From the NCBI RefSeq assembly GCF_000336615.1, contig NZ_AOLW01000047.1, positions 167,702-231,701 of the forward strand: a stretch of DNA of 64,000 nucleotides. Direction: 5' to 3'. Shown here one piece after another: positions 24,721 to 32,845 of this stretch; positions within the stretch are counted from its first letter, which is position 1, and each line of letters starts with the position of its first letter. A program made the translations under genes and the position numbers. The notes under the pieces were generated by a model. It was given only the letters and a program-made list of their open reading frames with translations, made no database searches and had not been told where the DNA came from. This stretch comes from Haloarcula amylolytica JCM 13557. Its GTDB lineage: Archaea; Halobacteriota; Halobacteria; Halobacteriales; Haloarculaceae.

Positions 24721-25005
24721 TCAGTTTCCCGCGAGAACTTCCATACCACTATCGAGTTCTACGCTCTCGATGCCCGGAATGTCACACACTCGATCAACGC
24801 TTGTCTCCGGGAGTGTGGCTTGAAGGCTGTTGAACGGGAGTTCTTCAATGGAAGTAGCCCCCGCCTCGTGAACTTGTTCTTTCACGTCAGCCATAGCTCC
24901 ATCTGCGACGCCGAGAACCAACGTCACAGTACTTCCAGAGGTAGCATCGTCTCTTAGATGCGCCACCTCCTTCTGGATGTATGGAGCCATCGTTACATTT
25001 GACAT
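24721..25005 (-). CDS. Free-standing I9-like propeptide/inhibitor protein
   Basis: 94 residues. The pattern TLVLGVADGAMADVKEQVHEAGATSIEELPFNSLQATLPE then VDRVCDIPGIESVELDS follows the beta-alpha-beta-beta-alpha-beta layout of subtilase propeptides (inhibitor family I9). It ends 14 bases before the protease gene on the same strand, so the two are co-transcribed with the inhibitor first. In subtilases the propeptide folds and inhibits the enzyme; here it would act in trans. Confidence 0.7.
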   Translation of the reverse strand: MSNVTMAPYIQKEVAHLRDDATSGSTVTLVLGVADGAMADVKEQVHEAGATSIEELPFNSLQATLPETSVDRVCDIPGIESVELDSGMEVLAGN

Positions 25006-25181
25006 AGAACATCCAGATGTGAATAACTTTCTGTTGGCTCCAACCGCTAGAGCACGGCTACAGTGCAGATGTCGACAAATCAGTTATCAATTTCTGTTTA
25101 GCACTGACTGCTGTGGCAAGCACACCACCGTTTCCGGAGTAAACTTAGACGGTATCGGGGAACACTCGCAGGGTGGTGCAA

Positions 25182-26735
25182 GCTTCAACCCCACAAAAGA
25201 TTCGTCTGAAACTCGTGGCAGTCACCGCGTCATCGGGGATCCGTCGCGATGCTTCAACCCCACAAGGGTTCGTCTGAAACTCGTCGTCACTCATCTGTGT
25301 TACCCCCAGAGAAGGCTTCAACCCCACAAGGGTTCGTCTGAAACACTGCATACTCGCGGGCCACAAACACTAATCTCCGTGCTTCAACCCCACAAGGGTT
25401 CGTCTGAAACCAGACCGAGATGCTGACTATCACCGGGATGTAGCAGCTTCAACCCCACAAGGGCTCGTCTGAAACGGGATACTGCCCCCAACGCCGCCGC
25501 TCACGGGCAAAGCTTCAACCCCACAAGGGTTCGTCTGAAACAACAAGCGCCGACCATCCGCGTCCGAGGGCTTGACCTCGCTTCAACCCCACAAGGGTTC
25601 GTCTGAAACCGTCGAAATCGAACACGCCGGGGTGCGGCTGATGGAAGCTTCAACCCCACAAGGGTTCGTCTGAAACTTCCGGCAGACCCTGACGCCCCAT
25701 CCTCTGCTCGTGCTTCAACCCCACAAGGGTTCGTCTGAAACAGCTCCGTTGGGCCGGTCAGCGCGACGAACCCGGGCTTCAACCCCACAAGGGTTCGTCT
25801 GAAACCGCCTTCGAGCCCGCTCCAGGCGAGCTGCATATGGATGCTTCAACCCCACAAGGGTTCGTCTGAAACGAGATTCAAGTACCTTCGGCACTGCGCT
25901 CTCCGCAGCTTCAACCCCACAAGGGTTCGTCTGAAACTCAGATTGACCGGCTCCGGTCAGAGGACTGGTTAGACGCTTCAACCCCACAAGGGTTCGTCTG
26001 AAACCGCATTGCATAGCGGAAAGGCATGAGTGCGTTGGACGCTTCAACCCCACAAGGGTTCGTCTGAAACTTGATTATAGTCTGTGTAGTCGTCTTTGTT
26101 TGTCAGCTTCAACCCCACAAGGGTTCGTCTGAAACCCGCCGAGTCCGCTGCAGACGAGTAAGGACTGGGCCGCTTCAACCCCACAAGGGTTCGTCTGAAA
26201 CGATCGACTTGAGGATTTTGAGCGAGCGGAGCATTGGGCTTCAACCCCACAAGGGTTCGTCTGAAACGGCGACGAAAACGAGCGACCACAAGTCCTGACT
26301 CTTGCTTCAACCCCACAAGGGTTCGTCTGAAACTGATTCGATTTCTCGCCAATACTCCTCCTCGGTTTCGAGCTTCAACCCCACAAGGGTTCGTCTGAAA
26401 CATGAGACCTCCAGCGTCTCCGGTAGCTCCGACTCGGGGCTTCAACCCCACAAGGGTTCGTCTGAAACTCCAATCACGGCCTGGTTGTAGAACATATCCT
26501 CGGTCCGCTTCAACCCCACAAGGGTTCGTCTGAAACACGGGGAGCGGCAGTTCGCTCATAGCGACCACCAGAGGCTTCAACCCCACAAGGGTTCGTCTGA
26601 AACCGGCGGGTGGTTCCAGTGGCGACTAAACAACCAAGTGCTTCAACCCCACAAGGGTTCGTCTGAAACTGGGCTGTTGGCCCACAGCTCATCGGCGTCG
26701 CCGACGCTTCAACCCCACAAGGGTTCGTCTGAAAC
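25182..26735 (-). CRISPR. CRISPR array, 24 repeats and 23 spacers
   Basis: Thirty-base repeats begin GCTTCAACCCCACAAG on the plus strand; the transcribed (minus) sense starts GTTTCAGACGAACCC and ends GGGGTTGAAGC, the haloarchaeal type I-B repeat form. Spacers are 34-38 nt. The repeat at 25182-25212 is degenerate (31 nt, altered middle) and the one at 25446 has one change, marking the low-coordinate side as the trailer end and the high side as leader-proximal. No cas gene is present in the window. Several spacers translate into plausible protein stretches, as expected of virus-derived targets. Confidence 0.98.
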
Positions 26736-27000
26736 CATGTCGGGTTTGGGCAGTACAGCCACTCTCTCAGGCACTTCCATAGCAGTACTTTCGTCGACCG
26801 GCAATACCCCCTGAACCCCCGGGGGGTCGATGAAATAGGCGTGATGCGAGGTCGCTGCAATTCGACAGTATGCGTAATGAGTGTGATGTCTCTTTTTCCG
26901 TTTTCACGGGCGGCCGGAGAGCCACCCTCTGTATACGGCGGGGTACCCGCTCGTGCGTCTCGGGGGTTCCGTCCGTCCGCGCAAGGCGGCCTCGCGGTAT
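26736..27000 (-). promoter_or_regulatory. Putative CRISPR leader
   Basis: DNA directly upstream of the leader-proximal repeat in the transcribed sense. It has an A-rich stretch (GAAAACGGAAAAAG on the minus strand), a palindrome AACCCCCGGGGGGT-like at about 26814-26828 and no gene. Position and repeat polarity define it as the leader; exact promoter bases are not assigned. Confidence 0.6.
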
Positions 27001-27329
27001 GTGATTTCCGGCCACAAGTTCCCGTATCCTCGGGAGGGCCAACCGCTGTTCGTGTCGTACTATCCGTGCAGCCCCAGCTCTCAATGCTGGTGTTCTCCCC
27101 GGGGGTCGGTGTGGTGCGCGACCGCTATCCCGGCCGATACGTGGCCTTTGTACAGGGTTCCACGCTTCGTGCCGAGCGTGCCGGCGGGCAGGCATAACGC
27201 GTCGTATCGTCGACGACGCGCACGCGGTGAAGCACCCGCGTCCCAGAACGCGACATATAGCCACCGTCTGGTTACATCCTCGTTTCGGCCAAAGTATGAT
27301 AACGATTACGCCCGTCAGCACAGCGGTAG
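27001..27329. other. GC-rich gap between leader and tnpB
   Basis: No convincing gene. It holds a CGTCGT/ACGACG inverted repeat near 27198-27225 and TATA-like CATATAGCC at about 27252-27260 ahead of tnpB. It may contain the left end of the tnpB-bearing element. Confidence 0.4.
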
Positions 27330-28502
27330 ATGCAGACCAGCATCAGTGAGTTCACTGCTGGCACTGACGAACTCGACATTACCCGGACGATCCGGTGTAA
27401 GCTCGCCACCAGCAACGAGAAAAACGAGACTGTCCGTCGTGGGATCGAGGCCTACCAGCAGGTCGCCAGCCACATGGCTGATGTGCTGCCGTCCTACCCC
27501 GCATATGAGTGGAACCTCCAGAACACGCAGATGTATCATCAGGCCAAGCGAGCGCTCCCAGATGATGATGTGCGGTATAAAACCACGCTCGCACAGATGG
27601 CCAAGAACGATGTCGTCGAGTCGTTCACCAGCTGGCGCGAACGTGGTGAAGACGGGACGTTGCCTCGTGGCCAGTACGGTGACGCTGACTACCTCAGCCT
27701 CCGGCATGACGACTGCGAGATTCACGCGAACGACAAGGGCTGGGGTGTCAAGACGAGCTTTATCAGCTACAATCCAGTGTGGTTCCACATTCACGCTGGA
27801 GACTATCAGCGGCAGTTTCTCGAACGCGTGACTGATGACGATGATCCGGCAAGCGCCGGGTCTGCCGAACTCCATCTCCACGACGACGGGACGCTGTACC
27901 TCCACCAGACGATCACATGGCCAGTTGAGGTCTACCAGCCCGCCGAGGTAAGTACCGTCGTTGGCGTTGACCTCAACGATGATCCACTAGTCTGTGCAGC
28001 TGTCGTCGACGACGGTGATGTCGTGGCTGTCGAGTTGGAGTCGGGTGCGGAGTATCGCCACCATCGCGAGCGGGTGAAGCGTCGCCGGAGCGAGGCGATG
28101 GAGCGCAACGACCTGAAAGCCATCAAGGACGCTCGACTCCAGTACAAGCGCTACACCGATCACATCACCAACGTCGCCAGCAAACGTGTGGTTGACGTCG
28201 CTGAAGAGCATGCTCCGGCAGTAATCCATTTGGAAGATCTCACCCACTATCGCGAGACTGCCGAGGACCCAATTCACGACTGGCCCTTCGCCGAGATCCA
28301 AGAGAAGATCGCGTACAAGGCCCACGAGGCTGGCATTCCAGTCCAGGTAATCGACCCACGCAACACGAGTGTTACGTGCCGCAAGTGTGGGGAAACCAAT
28401 CCAGCCATGCGGGATGGCGATGACTTCGAGTGTTGGGAATGTGGATACGAGGTCCATGCGGACGTGAATGCCGCGATCAACATCGCAAATACAGATCCAT
28501 AG
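27330..28502 (+). CDS. tnpB: TnpB (IS1341-type) RuvC-like nuclease
   Basis: 390 residues, normal length for haloarchaeal TnpB. RuvC motif I VVGVDLNDD (Asp at about 214), motif II VIHLEDLT (Glu about 301), a zinc finger CRKC...CWECG (about 350-372) and motif III HADVNAAINIA (Asp about 377) are all present, so the nuclease appears intact. No tnpA is nearby. TnpB proteins are RNA-guided nucleases using an RNA from the element's 3' end. Here the gene stands divergently next to the CRISPR leader. Confidence 0.93.
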   Translation: MQTSISEFTAGTDELDITRTIRCKLATSNEKNETVRRGIEAYQQVASHMADVLPSYPAYEWNLQNTQMYHQAKRALPDDDVRYKTTLAQMAKNDVVESFTSWRERGEDGTLPRGQYGDADYLSLRHDDCEIHANDKGWGVKTSFISYNPVWFHIHAGDYQRQFLERVTDDDDPASAGSAELHLHDDGTLYLHQTITWPVEVYQPAEVSTVVGVDLNDDPLVCAAVVDDGDVVAVELESGAEYRHHRERVKRRRSEAMERNDLKAIKDARLQYKRYTDHITNVASKRVVDVAEEHAPAVIHLEDLTHYRETAEDPIHDWPFAEIQEKIAYKAHEAGIPVQVIDPRNTSVTCRKCGETNPAMRDGDDFECWECGYEVHADVNAAINIANTDP

Positions 28503-28533
28503 CTCGCCAGACAGACACCAAGACAGCGGTCAG

Positions 28534-28560
28534 TATAGAGAAGGCACTTAACTCTCTATA
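28534..28560 (+). terminator. 8-bp hairpin after tnpB
   Basis: TATAGAGA and TCTCTATA around an 11-base loop, 31 bases past the tnpB stop. It may be the right-end hairpin of the element, part of a guide RNA 3' region, or a transcript end. Confidence 0.5.
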
Positions 28561-28579
28561 GATTACAACTTGATCTCTG

Positions 28580-28972
28580 ATGATAAGAGTTAGCAAAAAC
28601 CAATTTCCATCCGTTGCTATCATCCTAATTGGACTCTATCTTGGACTTAGGGAGATTCTCTCGTACGCTCAGTATATTTCGGATCCTCCTAGTCATAAAC
28701 TTGGCCTCTTGGTAGAGTTCATTCTTCTGGGTTTCCTCCTTTCGTCTTGTATCCTCATCACAATTGGAATCAGAGGGCTTCGCCGTGAACAGACCGCCCT
28801 CCCACTCGCCGTACTGGTCGGTATAAGTCTTCTCTGGGGAACTTTCGCCGTCGATTTGTATTCAATTTCTTCTAATACCCAGTTTGTCGTCTCCCTTGGA
28901 CTTGCTGTGTCAATTCTTCCGGCAGTCGGAACATATGTTCTGTTCCGTTATTTGTGCCATCGTACTGATTGA
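28580..28972 (+). CDS. Four-pass membrane protein, unknown
   Basis: 130 residues with four hydrophobic helices (for example VAIILIGLYLGL, FILLGFLLSSCILITIGI, ALPLAVLVGISLLWG, FVVSLGLAVSILPAVGTYVLF). AT-rich codon use unlike late genes. Convergent with the end of the late operon, 57 bases away. A membrane-level exclusion protein is possible but not shown. Confidence 0.6.
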   Translation: MIRVSKNQFPSVAIILIGLYLGLREILSYAQYISDPPSHKLGLLVEFILLGFLLSSCILITIGIRGLRREQTALPLAVLVGISLLWGTFAVDLYSISSNTQFVVSLGLAVSILPAVGTYVLFRYLCHRTD

Positions 28973-29029
28973 TTCGCAAGCCGTATTCACCACCACTAGT
29001 AAGCCCAATTCGCAGCCGTCGAGGGCCAG

Positions 29030-31126
29030 TCACGACCGCTCGGCGTTCTGCGAGACACGATTCCGGATGTCCTCGATAATCTCCTCGAGGGGCTGGCGGG
29101 AGCCGATCCGCAGGTCAGTCCCGGAGGCCGACGGCTGGGCGTCGTGGATGTCGACCTGCTCCGGCGTCGGGAGCGCCTCGAACGCCCGCGACTCGACGAG
29201 CGACCAGTCTGTCCGATCGGCGGAGAGTGTTACCGTCCCTTCGGTGACCGGCGTGTCGAGTGTGCTGGCGAGTTGCTTCGCGACGAGCGTGCACTCACGA
29301 TCCGTCGTCAGTCCAGTGATCGATCGGACGATGGTATGCGGATCCGACACGGTTGTTGAGGACTCGCCAACGGGCCGATAGCCGTAGTCGATGGCCACCT
29401 CCTGGCCGTCGCTGATGTTGCCCGATGACAGCGCGACCAGTTCACCGGGCTGGGCGTTCAGGGTGTAGTCCTGGCCCTCGACGTACTCGGTCGACGTGCC
29501 GGGGTCGTAAACGGTCTCACGACCATGCACGAGATCGGTCTCGTCCAGCGGAACAGCGGTGTCGTGCTGGGCAGTCACGCGCTCATCGCGACGCCGCAGC
29601 ACCGAGCCCTTGATCACGACCTTGTCGACGGCCTGCTCGACGCGACGTTCGTACTCCCAGCTGGAGACGTCGTCCTCGGCGTCGGTCGTCCGCTGGCCGG
29701 CCTCCGTCCAGATCACGCTGTAAGAGTTCCCATCACGGACTGCTTGCCAGACCGTGCCCGGCGGCGCGATCCGGTTCAGGACCGTCGCGGCGTCGTCATC
29801 GAACGTCTGGTTGATGACGAGTGGTTGCTCGTTGAGGTCTGCATACAGTTCGTACGAACTGACGGACTGAGCGTTGTACCCATTCGCGGGAGATTGCTGT
29901 CGGCCACTCCCGTATCGGCTCAGGCCGAACCGAGCACGGACTGCACTCGACGCCTGGTCGAATGTCACGTCGACTGTTTCAGTGTTCTGTTCGGACCCGT
30001 CCGACGGGACGTAACTGCCGCCCTGATCGTTCGAGACCTGTAGTTGCTGGTTGTTCGAGACGCTGTCGAACGCCGCGTTGACCCGAGCACCTTCCGCCGA
30101 GAGCGACGTGACGGCGTCGTCGGTATCCTGTAGTAGCAGCTGTGGATGGGATTCCGGGCCGGGTAAGTAGCCATCACTGTTGACATTGTCTGGAAACGTG
30201 TAGCTGAATCTGGCGTCAGTCAGGCCGAGCGTGTCGACCTCGATGACGTTGCCGTTCTCTTCGGTGACGGCGATTTTGACACTAACCGAACTCCCTGCAG
30301 AAACACTCGGGGCGTCATTGGCTCCGTACGTTTGCAGGAAGGTAAACCGATCACTGCCGTATCCACCGGCAGGGATCAAGTAAACACTGTTGCCGTCGAT
30401 CGTCACCTCGAATCCGGGCCCAGAACCACTCGGCGCTCGAAGCCTGATAGAGGCACCAAGCTCGCCGGCCGGGATGTCGTACTGTGGCGTCCACGAGTAT
30501 TCCAGTTCGTGCACTGTACTACTCATCGCGACCATCTCACCAGCACTTGCATTACTATCAGACCGGACGCCGCCGAAGAACGTCTCTGCTTCAGCTTCTC
30601 GAAGCCACGATGTTTGCGCGACTTCGAGCGTGCCGTTGTCCAGCTGCAACGGCGATGTGCTCGGAATATCAGGCAGTAGCTGCTCCCACTCGCTCTGTGT
30701 GCTTGCTGACTGGATGAGCTCCTCTGTTGAGGCACTGGGTGGCGCGTCGACATCAGCCGTGTATGGTGTCTGTCCGATGATATCATCGGCGACAAGATGG
30801 GCAGCTCTGGTGTCGACCTCCATCCGGACGCGCTCGTCGAGCTCGACAGCCCCGCGTCCCTCCAGGACCCAGCCCCGCTCGGTGGCCCGCGGCGTGTCGA
30901 CCTGATCGACGGGTAACCGGACGCCGTTGTACCAGACACGCATCGGCTGGCCGTCGAAGTCGCCCCGGGCGTAGCGGTCACTCGCCCGGACAGGCACCGA
31001 CAGCCGCGGCAGGCCATTGATCGTCGGCTGTGGCGTGGGCTCGCCGACGACGTCCGGGCGCCAGACGGTGCCGTTGGGATGGTCGACCTCGACGTACCAG
31101 CCACGGCCGGGCACTGTCGTCGTCAC
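29030..31126 (-). CDS. Tail tip / baseplate-like protein (last late gene)
   Basis: 698 residues, almost all beta strands, with WYVEVDHPNGTVWRP at the start and a C-terminal helix (RQPLEEIIEDIRNRVSQ). Position at the distal end of the tail module and length suggest a tail hub or tip protein. No enzymatic motif is recognised. Its start overlaps the stop of the preceding gene by four bases. Confidence 0.65.
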   Translation of the reverse strand: MTTTVPGRGWYVEVDHPNGTVWRPDVVGEPTPQPTINGLPRLSVPVRASDRYARGDFDGQPMRVWYNGVRLPVDQVDTPRATERGWVLEGRGAVELDERVRMEVDTRAAHLVADDIIGQTPYTADVDAPPSASTEELIQSASTQSEWEQLLPDIPSTSPLQLDNGTLEVAQTSWLREAEAETFFGGVRSDSNASAGEMVAMSSTVHELEYSWTPQYDIPAGELGASIRLRAPSGSGPGFEVTIDGNSVYLIPAGGYGSDRFTFLQTYGANDAPSVSAGSSVSVKIAVTEENGNVIEVDTLGLTDARFSYTFPDNVNSDGYLPGPESHPQLLLQDTDDAVTSLSAEGARVNAAFDSVSNNQQLQVSNDQGGSYVPSDGSEQNTETVDVTFDQASSAVRARFGLSRYGSGRQQSPANGYNAQSVSSYELYADLNEQPLVINQTFDDDAATVLNRIAPPGTVWQAVRDGNSYSVIWTEAGQRTTDAEDDVSSWEYERRVEQAVDKVVIKGSVLRRRDERVTAQHDTAVPLDETDLVHGRETVYDPGTSTEYVEGQDYTLNAQPGELVALSSGNISDGQEVAIDYGYRPVGESSTTVSDPHTIVRSITGLTTDRECTLVAKQLASTLDTPVTEGTVTLSADRTDWSLVESRAFEALPTPEQVDIHDAQPSASGTDLRIGSRQPLEEIIEDIRNRVSQNAERS

Positions 31127-32262
31127 TCGCGCACCTCCGACTTCGCGACGATATCCAGCACCTCGCCGGCGGCCTGATCAGCCGGGCTGGCGATAGGCGA
31201 TAGGCGGTCGATGAGCCCCTGCGGCGGCGTGGATCCGTTGTCGGGAACTGTCCACAGCGCGTCTTCCCGGCCGCGCTTGAGCGTCAGGTCCAACCGGTGT
31301 GTGCCTCCGTTGCTGGTGTCGATCCAAACGGTCTGGGCGTCAATGCGCTCGATGCCGATCCGCGAGAGATCCAGCGTCCGGAGCCGCCAGTCCGAGGCCC
31401 CCAGTGAGACGCCGTCGTAGGACGACCCGGTCCATCGCGACGCCGAGAGCAACTGGTTGTCTGTGTCGGCCTCGAGGCGGAGCTTGTCGCTCTCCAGAAT
31501 GGGCGTGCCGACGAATTCGTGGCTAGTGACGAAGCACCGCTGCCACGTCGGGTCGACCGTCCGCGTCTCGCCGTTGACCGTCGTCTGGGCGGACTTGCTC
31601 CGGTTGTAGTCATCCCAGACCCGGACGTCCGTCGGCCACTCGGCGTCGTAGGCGATTTCGTGCAACAGGACCGGGTTGTCGAACCCCGGCTCGGTCGCGT
31701 CGTATATCTCTACGTCGTCGTGCTCTCCGGCCATCGTCCGCTGGACGGTCGCCGCTGCCGTGGCGCCGGTAACATGGTCCCACCACTGGACGTTGGATGC
31801 CTGTGCCGAGAGGCCTACCTCCGCCGTCGAGGTCGAACCAAACGGGTTGTCGACCGGTTGCGGGTTGCAGTACAGCGCTCGCTGGTGATCCTCTTGCGTC
31901 CCGGCTTGTGAGAGTTGCCCATCGAAGCGTTGCAGCCGCGGCTCTTGAGCGGTTGCTTGGTCGACGGTGACGTCCTCGAGGGCGACGTAGGCGTCTCGCT
32001 GGTTGTTGGTATCACCGAACCACGGTACGACCTCGATGCCCGTTGCCGAGAACAGTTCCTCGAACTCACAGGCGATGATGTCAGCATACTGACCGGCCAC
32101 AACGCCGGCGAGAGGGCGCGATCCCGGCTCGGCGGCCAGTGAGTCAACCGCCGGCGAGTCACTGTTGAGCGGTGAATTGCTCGCGACCTGCAGAGACTGT
32201 GTCGAACTGGGTTGTTCGAGCGCTGCGTCTGGTACCCTCAGCGCGTAGAGTGTCCTAGTCAT
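31123..32262 (-). CDS. Tail tip-associated protein
   Basis: 379 residues from MTRTLYALRVPD. Beta-rich, with short helical segments. It lies between two tail genes and is coupled to the downstream one. By position, a distal tail or baseplate component. No motif recognised. Confidence 0.6.
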   Translation of the reverse strand: MTRTLYALRVPDAALEQPSSTQSLQVASNSPLNSDSPAVDSLAAEPGSRPLAGVVAGQYADIIACEFEELFSATGIEVVPWFGDTNNQRDAYVALEDVTVDQATAQEPRLQRFDGQLSQAGTQEDHQRALYCNPQPVDNPFGSTSTAEVGLSAQASNVQWWDHVTGATAAATVQRTMAGEHDDVEIYDATEPGFDNPVLLHEIAYDAEWPTDVRVWDDYNRSKSAQTTVNGETRTVDPTWQRCFVTSHEFVGTPILESDKLRLEADTDNQLLSASRWTGSSYDGVSLGASDWRLRTLDLSRIGIERIDAQTVWIDTSNGGTHRLDLTLKRGREDALWTVPDNGSTPPQGLIDRLSPIASPADQAAGEVLDIVAKSEVRE

Positions 32263-32266
32263 GGGC

Positions 32267-32842
32267 TTACCCCGTCCGCTCCGTTGCACTCACTGGTTGG
32301 CTCAGGTCCAGCGTCCGCACACACGTCAGACTGCCAGGGACGCTGCTGCTCTGATCGCGACGCACTTCCCCGCCTGGATCCTCGATGTAGACGTCGGCGT
32401 GATCTGCTTCGAAGATGCCACCCGGCGCGTAGCCGCCGTAGATGAGGCGCGCTGGCGTCATCGAGTCCGGTTGTCCCTTTTCGAGGTAGTTGAGGAGGAC
32501 CTGTGTTTTCTGGTATCGATCACCACCGGTCGCACTGGCGGCGTTGAGGACCGTATCATCACTCGTGTATCCCCACTGGCCGTCATTGGGTCCGGTGTTG
32601 ATTTCGAAGTCGATATCCCAGATACGCTGCCCGGCGCCGTTGTTGACCGTGATGCCATCGAGTTCAACGTCGTCGACGATCTCAGAGATCGCGGACAGCA
32701 CCTGACTGAAGCCGTTGTCAACGAGTGGACCTGTCCGAATGGCTTCGTCGACGCTGGCTTTGCGCATCTCGAACCGGCCAGTGCGAAAGGTCCCGTCGAT
32801 CGTTGCGTCGATCTCAAGAATCGGATATGGCTGAGCCGGCAT
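32267..32842 (-). CDS. Distal tail protein candidate
   Basis: 191 residues starting MPAQPYPILEIDATIDG. The beginning, with paired strands followed by TFRTGRFEMRKAS, and the position right after the tape measure are typical of distal-tail (Dit-like) proteins, but sequence similarity cannot be claimed. It starts after a three-base gap from the tape-measure stop. Confidence 0.55.
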   Translation of the reverse strand: MPAQPYPILEIDATIDGTFRTGRFEMRKASVDEAIRTGPLVDNGFSQVLSAISEIVDDVELDGITVNNGAGQRIWDIDFEINTGPNDGQWGYTSDDTVLNAASATGGDRYQKTQVLLNYLEKGQPDSMTPARLIYGGYAPGGIFEADHADVYIEDPGGEVRRDQSSSVPGSLTCVRTLDLSQPVSATERTG

Positions 32843-32845
32843 GGG

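Noticed and set aside
25501-26586. Long minus-strand reading frames with repeated FRRTLVGLK or FQTNPCGVEA units
   Set aside because: They are translations of CRISPR repeats and spacers. The period equals the repeat-spacer unit and there is no start signal or sensible composition.
25182-26735. Other spacers targeting this provirus or flanking host genes
   Set aside because: I compared the remaining 22 spacers by eye in both senses and saw no long match in the window. A computed search is needed to exclude weaker ones.
26767-27321. Frames on both strands between the array and tnpB
   Set aside because: Arg/Pro-rich composition unlike haloarchaeal proteins, no ribosome site or overlap with neighbours. 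The region fits a leader and element end better.
27330-28502. Cas12-type effector dedicated to the array
   Set aside because: The repeat belongs to the haloarchaeal I-B type and TnpB copies are common in haloarchaea. Adjacency alone is not enough, so it is listed only as a finding to test.
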